Source: an uncultured Bacillota bacterium
GTDB lineage: Bacteria; Bacillota; Clostridia; Oscillospirales; Oscillospiraceae
Assembly (NCBI GenBank): GCA_947073765.1
Contig: CAMTMZ010000013.1
Location: 1 to 55,905, forward strand
Length of the DNA stretch: 55,905 bases
Reading direction: 5' to 3'
In this document: piece after piece, positions 33,404-42,229 of the stretch
Layout of the letters: each line of letters opens with the position of its first letter
How positions within the stretch are numbered: the first letter of the stretch is position 1
The notes under the pieces: model-generated
What the model was told of the DNA's origin: nothing
Database searches by the model: none
What the model saw: only the letters and a program-made list of their open reading frames with translations
Position numbers and translations under genes: made by a program

Positions 33404-35029
33404 ATGGAAACAACGACTGTCTTAACTCCGGAGGAGGTCCAGAAGAAAAAGCGGAAACTGCCCCGGCCCCGTCTGCCCAAGAGCAAAAAGGGGAAGAAGC
33501 GGCTCAGGCGGGGAGTGATCGCCGCCGCAGTGCTGGCAGGGGCGGGCTGGTTTGCCCTGAAACCCTCCGGGAACGGCGGGGCGGGGCTGATGGGTCAGTA
33601 CGCCCCGGACACCGCCCAAAAGCGGGACCTGACCGTCTCCGTCTCCGGAACAGGTACCGTTACCCCCATTGACTCCTACTACTTAAAGCCCCTGGTCACC
33701 GGCGAGGTTCTGGAGGCCCCCTTTGAGGTGGGGGACCGGGTGGAGAAGGGCCAGCTGCTCTACCGCCTGGACGCCAGGGACGCGGAGATGGGCATCGCCC
33801 AGGCGGAATTGTCCGTCCGGCAGGCTCAGAAGAGCTATGACGACCTGGCCGCCAACCTTACGGTACGCTCCGGCGGGGCCGGGGTTGTCCAGCAGGTGCT
33901 GGTTCAGAGGGGGGACCTGGTCTCCCCCGGCACACCCGTCGCCGAGGTGGCCGACGCCTCTGTTCTGAGCGTCGTTTTGCCCTTCCACTCCGCCGACGCC
34001 CAGCAGATTCGTGCCGGGCAGGGCGCCCAGGTGATCATCGCCGGGACGATGGAGACTCTGCCCGGCACGGTGGAGTCGGTCTCCAGCGCCGACCTGGTGG
34101 GGGCTGGCGGGGCCCTGGTGCGGAACGTGAAAATACGGGTGAGCAACCCCGGGGCCCTCACCGCCGCCAACTCCGCCACTGCCCAGGTGGGAGACCTGGC
34201 CTGCGCCGGGAGCGGCAATTTCCAGGAGTCCCTGCGTCAGACGGTGGTGGCTCAGGCCAGCGGCGAGGTCACAGATGTGATGGTTACTGCAGGAAGCAAG
34301 GTTGCTTCTGGTTCCGCCCTGGTAAGCCTGGGCGGGGCCTCCGCTGAGAGCTCTCTGGAGAGTCTGGCCATCTCTCTGGAGAACGCCAGGCTCTCTCTCC
34401 AGCGGGCCCAGGACGCTTTGGAAAACTACACCATTACCGCCCCGATCTCCGGTACTGTCATCGAGAAGAACATCAAAGCCGGGGACAATGTAAATAATAT
34501 TGAATCCGGGGCCCTGGCTGTGATCTACGATTTGAGCTACTTAAAATTGGAGATGAACATCAGCGAGCTGGACCTGAACAAGATTTTGGAGGGCCAGCAG
34601 GTAGACGTCACCGCCGACGCAATCCCTGGCGAGGTATTCACCGGCCGGGTGGACCGGGTAAGTATCAATGGCACCACCACCAACGGGTTTACCACCTATC
34701 CCGCCACCATCCTCCTGGAGAACTACGGCGAGCTGAATCCGGGCATGAACGTCTCCGCCGACATCATTGTGGAGCGGATGAAAGACGTTCTGTCTGTCCC
34801 GGCGGCGGCGGTCCAGCGGGGTGACACGGTGCTGATTCCTCTGGAGGGATGCCTGTCCCCTGACGGCGCTGCGGTGATTGACCCCTCCAAAACGGAGGCG
34901 CGCCCTGTCACCCTGGGCGGCGGCGACGGGGAATACACGGAGATTGCCTCCGGCCTCAGCGAAGGGGAGACGGTCCTTGTACCTGCCCAGATCCAGGATG
35001 GCATGACCGCCGCGCCCGCAGGAGGTTGA
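33404..35029 (+). CDS. MacA/HlyD-like membrane fusion protein
   Basis: A 541-residue periplasmic-adaptor-type protein of an ABC exporter. A basic cytoplasmic N-terminus rich in Lys/Pro is followed by one membrane anchor (about residues 37-53) and a large outside part. That part has two biotinyl-lipoyl-like halves (KPLVTGEVLEAPFEVGDRVEKGQLLYRLD; ITAPISGTVIEKNIKAGDNV), a helical hairpin (about 320-345) and a beta-barrel region (EMNISELDLNKILEGQQVDV). A second lipoyl-like motif in the middle makes it longer than usual MacA. AAGGAGG before ATG 33404 decides the start; the frame runs 234 bases further up without a comparable site. It heads an operon with an ABC ATPase, a MacB-like permease and an SLH protein. 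Confidence 0.85.
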   Translation: METTTVLTPEEVQKKKRKLPRPRLPKSKKGKKRLRRGVIAAAVLAGAGWFALKPSGNGGAGLMGQYAPDTAQKRDLTVSVSGTGTVTPIDSYYLKPLVTGEVLEAPFEVGDRVEKGQLLYRLDARDAEMGIAQAELSVRQAQKSYDDLAANLTVRSGGAGVVQQVLVQRGDLVSPGTPVAEVADASVLSVVLPFHSADAQQIRAGQGAQVIIAGTMETLPGTVESVSSADLVGAGGALVRNVKIRVSNPGALTAANSATAQVGDLACAGSGNFQESLRQTVVAQASGEVTDVMVTAGSKVASGSALVSLGGASAESSLESLAISLENARLSLQRAQDALENYTITAPISGTVIEKNIKAGDNVNNIESGALAVIYDLSYLKLEMNISELDLNKILEGQQVDVTADAIPGEVFTGRVDRVSINGTTTNGFTTYPATILLENYGELNPGMNVSADIIVERMKDVLSVPAAAVQRGDTVLIPLEGCLSPDGAAVIDPSKTEARPVTLGGGDGEYTEIASGLSEGETVLVPAQIQDGMTAAPAGG

Positions 35030-35035
35030 TGAGCT

Positions 35036-35779
35036 GTGGAACACCTCATTGAACTGAAAAACGTCTATAAAATATATCAGATGGGCTCTGAGACGGTCCA
35101 CGCCCTGGACGGGGTGGACCTGACCATCGACCAGGGGGAGTTTGTGGCTATTGTGGGTTCCTCCGGGTCGGGCAAGTCCACCGCCATGAACATCATCGGC
35201 TGTCTGGACGTGCCCACCTCGGGCACCTACCGCCTGGGAGGCGTGGATGTGTCCACCATGGACGACGACCAGCAGGCGGAAATTCGGAATAAGATGCTGG
35301 GCTTTATCTTTCAGCAGTACAACCTGATCCCTAAGCTCACAGTGCTGGAGAATGTGGAGCTGCCTCTGCTTTACGCCGGAGTGGACAGCGGAGAGCGGCG
35401 GGAGCGGGCTCTGCGTTCTCTGGAGCGGGTGGGGCTGCGGGACAAGGGGAAAAACCTGCCCTCCCAGCTCTCTGGCGGCCAGCAGCAGCGTGTGTCCATC
35501 GCCCGGGCCCTGGCGGGTACCCCCTCGGTGATTTTGGCCGACGAGCCCACCGGCGCCCTGGACTCCCGCACCGGCCGGGACGTGCTGAAATTTCTCAAGC
35601 AGCTCAACCGGGAGGGGGACACAGTGGTCCTCATTACCCATGACAACTCCATCGCCGTGAAGGCGGACCGCATTGTCCGCCTTCAGGACGGCAAAATCAT
35701 CTACGACGGCGACTCCCGCGACCCCCGGGCGGTGGTCCAGCCCCACGGGGAGGATGAGGACGAGGAGGTGGGCGCATGA
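35036..35779 (+). CDS. ABC transporter ATP-binding protein (MacB/LolD type)
   Basis: A 247-residue cytoplasmic ATPase of the type VII (MacB/LolD) ABC systems, which drive mechanotransmission rather than transmembrane transport. Walker A is GSSGSGKST, the signature LSGGQQQRV, Walker [13 protein letters not shown], and the H-loop is in LITHD. Start GTG 35036 follows GGAGG at 10 bases, and the ATG seven bases upstream is out of frame. The stop overlaps the permease start by ATGA. Confidence 0.93.
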   Translation: MEHLIELKNVYKIYQMGSETVHALDGVDLTIDQGEFVAIVGSSGSGKSTAMNIIGCLDVPTSGTYRLGGVDVSTMDDDQQAEIRNKMLGFIFQQYNLIPKLTVLENVELPLLYAGVDSGERRERALRSLERVGLRDKGKNLPSQLSGGQQQRVSIARALAGTPSVILADEPTGALDSRTGRDVLKFLKQLNREGDTVVLITHDNSIAVKADRIVRLQDGKIIYDGDSRDPRAVVQPHGEDEDEEVGA

Positions 35780-37026
35780 ACTTTGGACAGTCCTTCCGCC
35801 TGGCGATAAAATCCCTTACCACCAGCAAGATGCGGGCCCTGCTCACCATGTTGGGCATCATCATCGGGGTGGGGGCGGTGATTGTGATTCTCTCCCTGGG
35901 CAACGGCCTCACCGGCATGGTCCAGCAGCAGGTGGACAAGATGGGCATCAATATGATCCAGGTCCAGCTCTGGTCTGTGGGAGACGGTATGATGCCCGAC
36001 CCGGAGGAGCTGTATGACCTGGTGGACGAAAACCCCCACGTCCTCACCGGCGTGTCCCCCTACATCAACCTCGGGGGCGTGGTCCGCCACGGGGACGAGA
36101 AGTTTGACCGGACTAGCGTGTACGGAATCAGCGAGATCATGTACAACGCTGCCACCAACTACACCATGGACGGCGAACAGCTGGCCAAGGGCCGCTTTAT
36201 CAGCTACATGGATGTGGAGCGCCGGGAGGCGGTCTGCGTCATCGGGGCCTATCTGGAGGAGGAGGCCTTCGGCGGCGACGCTCTGGGAAAGACGCTGTCT
36301 ATTGACGGGCGGGTCCTCACGGTGGTGGGTGTGCTCAAGCGCAACGCAGAGCTAGAGATGCTCCCCGGCAGTCAGGACGATCAAATTTACATGCCTTATA
36401 CCACCGTCATGGAGATTATCGGTGACCGGTGGGTGGGCCTGTACATCTTCACCAGCACCTCCGGCGAGACTGCAAACGCCGCCAAAGGGGTCATTGAGAG
36501 CTACCTCAACAAGTTCTACCGGACGGATGACGGCATGTATAACTACTTCTACATCATGACCATGGCCGAGCAGGCCAACCAGATCAACGGCATGATGGGG
36601 GTGGCCATGGGAGTGCTGGTGGCCATCGCGGCGATCTCCCTGCTGGTGGGCGGCATCGGCATCATGAATATCATGCTGGTATCGGTCACCGAGCGCACAA
36701 GAGAAATCGGCGTGCGCAAGTCCCTGGGGGCCAAGCGGAAGGATATCCGCAGCCAGTTTGTCATCGAGGCGGGCACCACATCGGCCATTGGCGGTCTGCT
36801 GGGTATCGGCTTTGGCTGTCTGCTGGCCAAACTCCTGGAGGTGCTGCTGGGCGGAATGCTGGTGGCCAGCCTGGGGACCAGCGGCATTACCTTCAACGCC
36901 ACTCCCACCGTGGGGGCTATCCTCCTCAGCTTTGGTGTGTCGGTGGGCATTGGCGTCCTGTTCGGTTACCTGCCCGCCAACAAGGCGGCCAAGCTCAACC
37001 CCATCGACGCGCTGCGATATGATTAA
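35776..37026 (+). CDS. MacB-like ABC transporter permease
   Basis: A 416-residue FtsX-type permease. TM1 is about residues 20-42 (TMLGIIIGVGAVIVILSLGNG), a MacB_PCD extracytoplasmic domain spans about 45-265, and three further membrane segments lie in the C-terminal FtsX domain (about 275-305, 325-360, 375-395). The IMNIMLVSVTERTREIGVRKSLGAKRKDI coupling region is typical. The ATPase is a separate gene, as in Gram-positive systems. Start and ATPase stop overlap by four bases. It likely exports a peptide, lipid or antibiotic; the substrate is unknown. Confidence 0.93.
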   Translation: MNFGQSFRLAIKSLTTSKMRALLTMLGIIIGVGAVIVILSLGNGLTGMVQQQVDKMGINMIQVQLWSVGDGMMPDPEELYDLVDENPHVLTGVSPYINLGGVVRHGDEKFDRTSVYGISEIMYNAATNYTMDGEQLAKGRFISYMDVERREAVCVIGAYLEEEAFGGDALGKTLSIDGRVLTVVGVLKRNAELEMLPGSQDDQIYMPYTTVMEIIGDRWVGLYIFTSTSGETANAAKGVIESYLNKFYRTDDGMYNYFYIMTMAEQANQINGMMGVAMGVLVAIAAISLLVGGIGIMNIMLVSVTERTREIGVRKSLGAKRKDIRSQFVIEAGTTSAIGGLLGIGFGCLLAKLLEVLLGGMLVASLGTSGITFNATPTVGAILLSFGVSVGIGVLFGYLPANKAAKLNPIDALRYD

Positions 37027-37044
37027 CGGAAAGGAACGTGCCTT

Positions 37045-38892
37045 ATGAAGATCAAACGCATAACTGCCGCAGCAATGGCGGTTTGCCTCTCCCTCGTGCT
37101 GGCCCTGCACGCCTCAGCGGCGGGGACCGCCCCCTCTCTGGAGGACGCTTCCCAGGCGGTTACGGCCCTGGGGATTATGTCCGGAGACGGTAGCGGTAAT
37201 CTGAATCTGTCCCAAAAAGTGACCCGGGCGGAATTTGTTACCATGGTGGTAAAGGCCTCCCCCGGCGGAGACGGGGTAGGCCAGGCGGCGACCTCTCCCT
37301 ACCCGGACGTGCCCCGCGGCCACTGGGCCAGCGGCTACGTGGAGGCGGCGGTGAGCCGGGGGCTGGTTTCCGCTTTCAGCGACGGCACCTTCCGTCCCGA
37401 CCAGGAAATCAAGCTGGCGGAGGCGGTTTCCATGGTGCTGTCTCTGCTGGGCTACGGCCCCGAAGACTTCTCCGGAGCCTACCCCACCGGCCAGCTTTCC
37501 ATGTATCACAGCTTGAAGCTGAGTTCCGGCGTTACCGCCGCCGGGGCCGCTTCCCCGCTGACCCGGCAGGACGCGGTTTACCTCTTTTACAACCTTCTCT
37601 CCGCCAAAACCAAGGCGGGAGCCCCCTATATCCAGTCCTTGGGCCACAGCCTTGACGCGTCGGGCAAGCCCGACGTGGTCTCCCTGGTGAACGGCCAGAT
37701 GGAGGGCCCGGTAGTGGCCCAGCGGGGCTGGCAGTCCTCCCTGGGATTTACCCCGGGCAAGGTGTACCGCAACGGCAGCAATGCCGTCCTGACCAACATC
37801 CAGGAGTACGATGTTGTCTACTGGAACCGCTCTATGAACACGGTTTGGGCTTACGGTAAGAAAACCACTGGCACCATCCAGGCCATTGCACCCTCCGGGG
37901 CGGAGCCCTCCTCCGTCACGGTGGCGGGCCGCACCTACCAGATAGAGACTTCCTCCGCCGCTTACGCCCTGTCCGATCTGGGCCAGTACCACCTGGGGGA
38001 CGCTGTGACCCTTCTTCTGGGGCGGAGCGGGGGCGTCGCCGCTGTGGCCGGTGTCTCCGTCGGCGCCGGGAACCAGGTGGGGGTGGTGGTAAATGTGGAA
38101 AATACTTCCTACCCTGACGGCAGCGGTGGGAGCTATACTGCCCAGACCGTCACCCTCCTGGCCACCGATGGCCAGACCTACCAGTACCAGAGCCAGGGCA
38201 GCTACCGAAAGGGCAGTGTAGTCCGGGTGGCGGCGGGTCAGGGGGATGGAGTCAGTCTCCGGGGACTGGGCAGCGCCTCTTTGTCCGGGCAGGTGAGTAA
38301 GGATGGAGCCAAGCTGGACAAATATTCCTTTGCCCAGGGTGCGGAGATCCTGGATGTAAGCGAAAGCCGGGGCGCGGTGATCCATCCGGGCCGGCTGGCC
38401 GGCCTGAAGCTGGACAGCGGCAAGGTGCGCTACTACTCTCTCAACCCCCAGGGAGAGATTGACATGCTGATTCTCAACGATGTCACCGGCGATGCCTATC
38501 AGTATGGTGTCCTCACCCGCTTTGAGGAGCAGGGGGAGGGGATGAGCCGGTACTATACCTATGAGTACGATGTGGGAGGGGTGAAATATGCCCTGCCCGG
38601 CAGCACCACCCGCTTCCGGCTCAACGGCGTGGGCCTGCGTGTGCTGGGCGATCCCGCCGACCCGGATCGGCTGCAGTCACTCACCGCCACAAAGGCGGGA
38701 CAGATAGTGGGCAATCAGCTCATTGCCGGCAATCAGGCCTATACCCTGTCTGACGATGTTCTGGTCTATGAGCAGCGGAGCGGGCAGTATTACCTGTCAA
38801 GCCTGGCCCGGGCGGAGAATGGAGACGTGACCGGCTGGTACGACAAGGCTGAATCCGAAGGGGGCCGTGTCCGGGTAATCATTGTGAAATAA
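37045..38892 (+). CDS. SLH-domain surface protein
   Basis: A 615-residue secreted protein. A signal peptide spans residues 1-25 (cleavage near HASA-AG). Two or three S-layer-homology segments follow (about 30-190), the clearest being YPDVPRGHWASGYVEAAVSRGLVS plus FSDGTFRPDQEIKLAEAVSMVLSLLGY. SLH domains bind pyruvylated secondary wall polymers. The remaining 400 residues are beta-rich, Gly/Ser/Tyr-rich and unrecognised. It starts 18 bases after the MacB-like permease with AAAGGAA upstream, so it belongs to the exporter operon. I infer a wall-anchored partner or cargo; no direct evidence. Confidence 0.82.
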   Translation: MKIKRITAAAMAVCLSLVLALHASAAGTAPSLEDASQAVTALGIMSGDGSGNLNLSQKVTRAEFVTMVVKASPGGDGVGQAATSPYPDVPRGHWASGYVEAAVSRGLVSAFSDGTFRPDQEIKLAEAVSMVLSLLGYGPEDFSGAYPTGQLSMYHSLKLSSGVTAAGAASPLTRQDAVYLFYNLLSAKTKAGAPYIQSLGHSLDASGKPDVVSLVNGQMEGPVVAQRGWQSSLGFTPGKVYRNGSNAVLTNIQEYDVVYWNRSMNTVWAYGKKTTGTIQAIAPSGAEPSSVTVAGRTYQIETSSAAYALSDLGQYHLGDAVTLLLGRSGGVAAVAGVSVGAGNQVGVVVNVENTSYPDGSGGSYTAQTVTLLATDGQTYQYQSQGSYRKGSVVRVAAGQGDGVSLRGLGSASLSGQVSKDGAKLDKYSFAQGAEILDVSESRGAVIHPGRLAGLKLDSGKVRYYSLNPQGEIDMLILNDVTGDAYQYGVLTRFEEQGEGMSRYYTYEYDVGGVKYALPGSTTRFRLNGVGLRVLGDPADPDRLQSLTATKAGQIVGNQLIAGNQAYTLSDDVLVYEQRSGQYYLSSLARAENGDVTGWYDKAESEGGRVRVIIVK

Positions 38893-38902
38893 CAGCAAAG
38901 CG

Positions 38903-38938
38903 GAGGGCCGCCCGGGAAGGGGCGGCCCTCGCGCTGTT
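38903..38938 (+). terminator. Exporter operon terminator
   Basis: A perfect 11-bp stem (38903-38913 with 38920-38930) with a six-base loop; the following GCGCTGTTTG is a weak T run. Confidence 0.65.
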
Positions 38939-38946
38939 TGATGATG

Positions 38947-39942
38947 CTACGAATTCCTTCTGCGCTGAATCTCTTGGGTCACTCCCACTGCCAGCAGTGC
39001 GGCGGCCAGGACCAGCAGCCCGCCCTGGATAACGTAGTCCAAAAGCTGGGGCTCAGCCGCGTCTGGAATCAGGCGCTGGCACAGCAGGCGGAAGACCGGG
39101 GACGCGGCGGCGGTAATCAGAGTGAACACGCCGGCCTTAACCCAAGGGCCCGTGGGCAGATACCGCAGGCAGAGAAAATAAGCCCACAGAAATATCACCC
39201 CCGCTGCCGCCAGAATAAAGGCCGTGCGCAGCCATCCTCCGCCGGTAAAGATGTGGATCACAGCCAACAGGGGAAATACCCACGCTGAGGTCAGCGCTAC
39301 GCACAGGGGCAGCACGGTCTTTCCATAAAACCGCCAAATGGCCCACCAGCCCCAGGGCAGAACCAGACTGACCGCCGTAATGGCCAGACCGCCGCCTGCC
39401 CACCAACCGTAGAGTGTGCCGCTGTCCTGGGTGGCTGCGCTGACATAGTGCCAGCAGGCCAGCAAAAGCAGCAGCAGGCATACGGTCGCCGCCCCCAGAC
39501 ATACGGAGGCCTTGTACCGGTGTATCAGCCAGGGCAGGTTGGTAAAGCAGAAGGCCAGCGCCAGAGAGGCCAGCACAATCCAGAACCAGTCCAAATTATG
39601 GAAGAGAAGCAGATCGCTGATGAGGCAGGCAATCATAGTGATGGTGTAGCCCACCGGACACAAGCGGCGAACACCCAGCGCCACGTTCCGCCACACCGCC
39701 GCCTTTCGCTCCTGGGCATGGGCGCGGTGGTCATCACAGGCGGTAAAGAACTCGTGCTCCGATATGCCCAGCTCCCGGCAGATAGCCGTAACCAGGGAGA
39801 CGTCCGGGTAAGATAAATTCCGCTCCCACTTGCTTACGCTAGACTCCGTGACATACAGCCGCCCAGCCAGTTCCTTCTGGGTCAGTCCCGCCTCCAGCCT
39901 CTTTTTCCGAATGTATGCGCCAAAGAGTTTTTTCTCATCCAT
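38947..39942 (-). CDS. XRE-family regulator fused to membrane domain
   Basis: A 331-residue protein with an N-terminal XRE helix-turn-helix (about residues 5-65; GLTQKELAGRLYVTESSVSKWERNLSYPDVSLVTAICRELG), then about seven hydrophobic membrane segments from residue 95 to near the end. Membrane-tethered HTH proteins of this build are common in Clostridia, and their signals are mostly unknown. Start ATG 39942 is set by AGGAGGTG upstream; the frame to 40050 adds only promoter sequence. A TTGACT-17-TACAGT promoter and a 19-bp inverted repeat lie just upstream. Confidence 0.85.
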   Translation of the reverse strand: MDEKKLFGAYIRKKRLEAGLTQKELAGRLYVTESSVSKWERNLSYPDVSLVTAICRELGISEHEFFTACDDHRAHAQERKAAVWRNVALGVRRLCPVGYTITMIACLISDLLLFHNLDWFWIVLASLALAFCFTNLPWLIHRYKASVCLGAATVCLLLLLLACWHYVSAATQDSGTLYGWWAGGGLAITAVSLVLPWGWWAIWRFYGKTVLPLCVALTSAWVFPLLAVIHIFTGGGWLRTAFILAAAGVIFLWAYFLCLRYLPTGPWVKAGVFTLITAAASPVFRLLCQRLIPDAAEPQLLDYVIQGGLLVLAAALLAVGVTQEIQRRRNS

Positions 39943-39999
39943 AAGGAACACCTCCTGCAGGTCTTGGACAAACGGCCATGTGCCGCCGCCGCTGGGTCC

Positions 40000-40028
40000 A
40001 CTGTAGTCCCGGTGGGGTGAAAAGTCAA
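40000..40028 (-). promoter_or_regulatory. XRE gene promoter
   Basis: On the minus strand TTGACT (40023-40028), 17 bp, TACAGT (40000-40005), 58 bases before the start. Confidence 0.55.
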
Positions 40029-40048
40029 GGAAAGTGCCGCTTTTTGTC

Positions 40049-40067
40049 ACTCGACCAGCAGTCGAGT
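40049..40067. promoter_or_regulatory. Inverted repeat upstream of XRE promoter
   Basis: ACTCGAC-CAGCA-GTCGAGT is a perfect 7-5-7 inverted repeat about 20 bases upstream of the -35 box of the XRE gene. It is a candidate operator for this regulator. It also lies downstream of the surface hydrolase gene but has no T run there, so it is a poor terminator. Confidence 0.4.
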
Positions 40068-40125
40068 CTGATGTTCCAAGCGCTGTGAAGGGTCTCTTTT
40101 CGGGAAAGCCCCCCTTCTGATGTGT

Positions 40126-42030
40126 TTACTTCAGGTTCTGGAACATTCTCAGGGCGATAGACAACGCCTCCTGAATGGTGGCGGAGCCCTGGGGATTAAA
40201 GCTGCCATCGGAGCCGCTGACGATGCCCTTGCCAGACATAAAGGCTACAGCGTCTCTGGCCCAGCCGCTGATGCTGCCGTCGTCATTGAAGGCAGTGGAC
40301 TGAGCGGCGGAGATTTCCCCGCCCAGCTTGGTGTACACCCGGGACAGCATGGCGGCCGCCTCCTCCCGCTTCACCAGGGTGTTGGGCTCAAAGGTGCCGT
40401 CTCCCATGCCGCTGACAAAGCCCGCCGCCGCGGCCCGGAGGACGTCGGGGTCATCGGTATCTGTAAAAGGATTCGTTGCGGCGGGAGCGATCTTCTCGCC
40501 GTTAGGGGCCATAGCCTCAAACAGCTTTACCGCTGTAGCGGCGAACTGGGCCCGGGTGATATTGCTCCGGTAGTCGCTGCCCAGCTTTTCGGAGATCAGG
40601 CCGGCGGTAATGGCTGCGTTCACATGGGTTTTGGCCCAGCCGTCCACCTGGGCGCCGTTGCTTGCCAGGATGGCGGGGGCGGTGGTCTGGAACTGATAGC
40701 TCTTGGAGGCGCCGTTGCTGAAGGTGACGCTTACGGTGTGTTCGCCGGTGGCCAGGGCGGTGGTGTCCAGATTAAAGGCATAGGGGTAGTCGTTTGCGGT
40801 GGCCACAGCCTGGCCGTCCACCGACCAGGTGGCGCTCAGCTTATCCGGGGACCAGGTGTAGGCGGCCAGGGACATGGTCCCCTCCCACTTGCCGCCGTAG
40901 GCGGACAGCTTGGTGTAGTAGGCCCCGGTGTCCCGGAAGCTGTGGACCAAAGTGGGGTTTGCCTGCACAGCCTGCCGGTAGGCGGCGGTGACGGTGGGAT
41001 TGTTATAGAAGGTGTAGTCGATGCCGGCCCAGCTGTCGCCATAGTCAGAGCTGACAATGGCCTTCACCTCGGGGTAGACCATAGGCAGGAAGGAATAGGC
41101 CCGGGCCATGCGGTCGGCGGCCCAGGAGGCGTTGTCCTGGCCTTTGAATACGTTGCAGGAGCCGCCCTCGGTGACCATGATGGGTCGGGCGTGGAGCTTG
41201 GACATGTTTACCACCTGCTGGATGTTCAGCAGCGCGTCACCGTAGTCGCCCACGCCGTAAAACTTATCCCGCTGGGTGTCGCCGCTGTGATGCCAGCGGT
41301 CGTAGTACAGGGAGACCCCCAGCCAGTCCACATACTCGTCGCCGGGGTAGTAGACGTCCATGTCCACCTTGTTGCCGCTGCTGTAGTTGGGGGAAAAGAG
41401 CAGGGCAGCACGGGGGGCCTGGGCCCGGGCCAGGCTGGCGATGTGGCGGTAGGCCGCAATAAAATCGGCGGCTTTGGGGCGGTTGTCCCACACGTTTACC
41501 TCGCCGCCAATGCGGATAAAGATGGGGCAGTTCAGGGTGTTCAGGTAGGTGAAGGTCTGGCTGAGCTTGGAGTCATAGGAGCCGTTGACAATGGGGCCGC
41601 AGTCGGAGCCCTCGTTGTCAAAGTTGATATAGACCAGAAGGGCCCGGCTGCCTCCCTGAAGGGCGGGGGTGAAGATGTAGGAGTACTCCTCCAGGGTGGG
41701 GCCCTCGCTCAGGCCGTAGTAGTAGGAGACAATGGATTCCCCAGCCTCCTGAATCTGATTCAGATTGGTGATGCCCCAGCCGTTGCCGTCCGGACCGGGA
41801 CCGCCGGCCGCGGTGCGGCCGTAGAGCACGCCGCCGTTGGGCTCGTACTTCACCCCGAAGGAGGGATAGTCGGAGCCGGGGGTTTTAGTCACCGCATAGA
41901 TCTCTGTGCGGGGATTCAAATCCTTGGATGCGGAACCGGCGGTGGTGGTGCCCGCGTCGGCAAAGACGGGAACGGTCAGCCCCAGGCACAGCGCCAGGGC
42001 CAGTGTGAGGGATAGCATCTTTTTCATCAT
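40126..42030 (-). CDS. SLH-anchored putative glycoside hydrolase (GH26-like)
   Basis: A 634-residue secreted protein. A signal peptide spans about residues 1-25 (cleavage near VFA-DA). A TIM-barrel-like catalytic region (about 40-360) has PIFIRIGGEVNVW (candidate acid/base Glu) and PIMVTEGGSCNVF (candidate nucleophile Glu), placed as in GH26-type mannanases/glucanases. A beta-sandwich Ig-like domain spans about 375-450. Three SLH segments (about 465-630) follow, including FVSGMGDGTFEPNTLVKREEAAAML. So it is probably a wall-bound polysaccharide-degrading enzyme. ATG 42030 or 42027 follows AAAGGAG. The GH family is a cautious call; SLH anchoring is clear. Confidence 0.7.
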   Translation of the reverse strand: MMKKMLSLTLALALCLGLTVPVFADAGTTTAGSASKDLNPRTEIYAVTKTPGSDYPSFGVKYEPNGGVLYGRTAAGGPGPDGNGWGITNLNQIQEAGESIVSYYYGLSEGPTLEEYSYIFTPALQGGSRALLVYINFDNEGSDCGPIVNGSYDSKLSQTFTYLNTLNCPIFIRIGGEVNVWDNRPKAADFIAAYRHIASLARAQAPRAALLFSPNYSSGNKVDMDVYYPGDEYVDWLGVSLYYDRWHHSGDTQRDKFYGVGDYGDALLNIQQVVNMSKLHARPIMVTEGGSCNVFKGQDNASWAADRMARAYSFLPMVYPEVKAIVSSDYGDSWAGIDYTFYNNPTVTAAYRQAVQANPTLVHSFRDTGAYYTKLSAYGGKWEGTMSLAAYTWSPDKLSATWSVDGQAVATANDYPYAFNLDTTALATGEHTVSVTFSNGASKSYQFQTTAPAILASNGAQVDGWAKTHVNAAITAGLISEKLGSDYRSNITRAQFAATAVKLFEAMAPNGEKIAPAATNPFTDTDDPDVLRAAAAGFVSGMGDGTFEPNTLVKREEAAAMLSRVYTKLGGEISAAQSTAFNDDGSISGWARDAVAFMSGKGIVSGSDGSFNPQGSATIQEALSIALRMFQNLK

Positions 42031-42085
42031 CTTAAACGTACTCCTTTCCAAATTTAGAGCAGCTTGGCTACTCTATGCTTCATAT

Positions 42086-42113
42086 ATAGTAGCATATTTT
42101 TCCGAAAAGTCAA
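42086..42113 (-). promoter_or_regulatory. Promoter of surface hydrolase gene
   Basis: On the minus strand TTGACT (42108-42113), 16 bp, TACTAT (42086-42091), with an extended -10 TG. Confidence 0.55.
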
Positions 42114-42161
42114 TTTGTGTTCTGGTTGCGGGGGTGTTCCGCAAAAAATGTTTTCAGTCCC

Positions 42162-42190
42162 TTGACAATGCACCGAAAATGTATTATTGT
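42162..42190 (+). promoter_or_regulatory. GntR-ABC operon promoter
   Basis: TTGACA (42162-42167), 17 bp, TATTGT (42185-42190), 39 bases before the regulator's start. Its -10 lies inside an inverted repeat. Confidence 0.65.
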
Positions 42191-42207
42191 ATTAAGTGAA
42201 TAATACA
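42180..42207. promoter_or_regulatory. Candidate GntR operator over the -10 box
   Basis: TGTATTATT (42180-42188) and AATAATACA (42199-42207) are perfect 9-bp inverted repeats with a 10-bp gap. They overlap the -10 box, which fits autorepression by the YtrA-type regulator encoded next. Confidence 0.6.
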
Positions 42208-42229
42208 ATTGTGGGAGGAGGGGCGTACC

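Noticed and set aside
40120-42015. 631-codon plus-strand open frame opposite the surface hydrolase
   Set aside because: The minus-strand gene has a signal peptide, barrel and SLH repeats plus promoter and ribosome-binding site; the plus frame is a Gly/Val/His-rich shadow.
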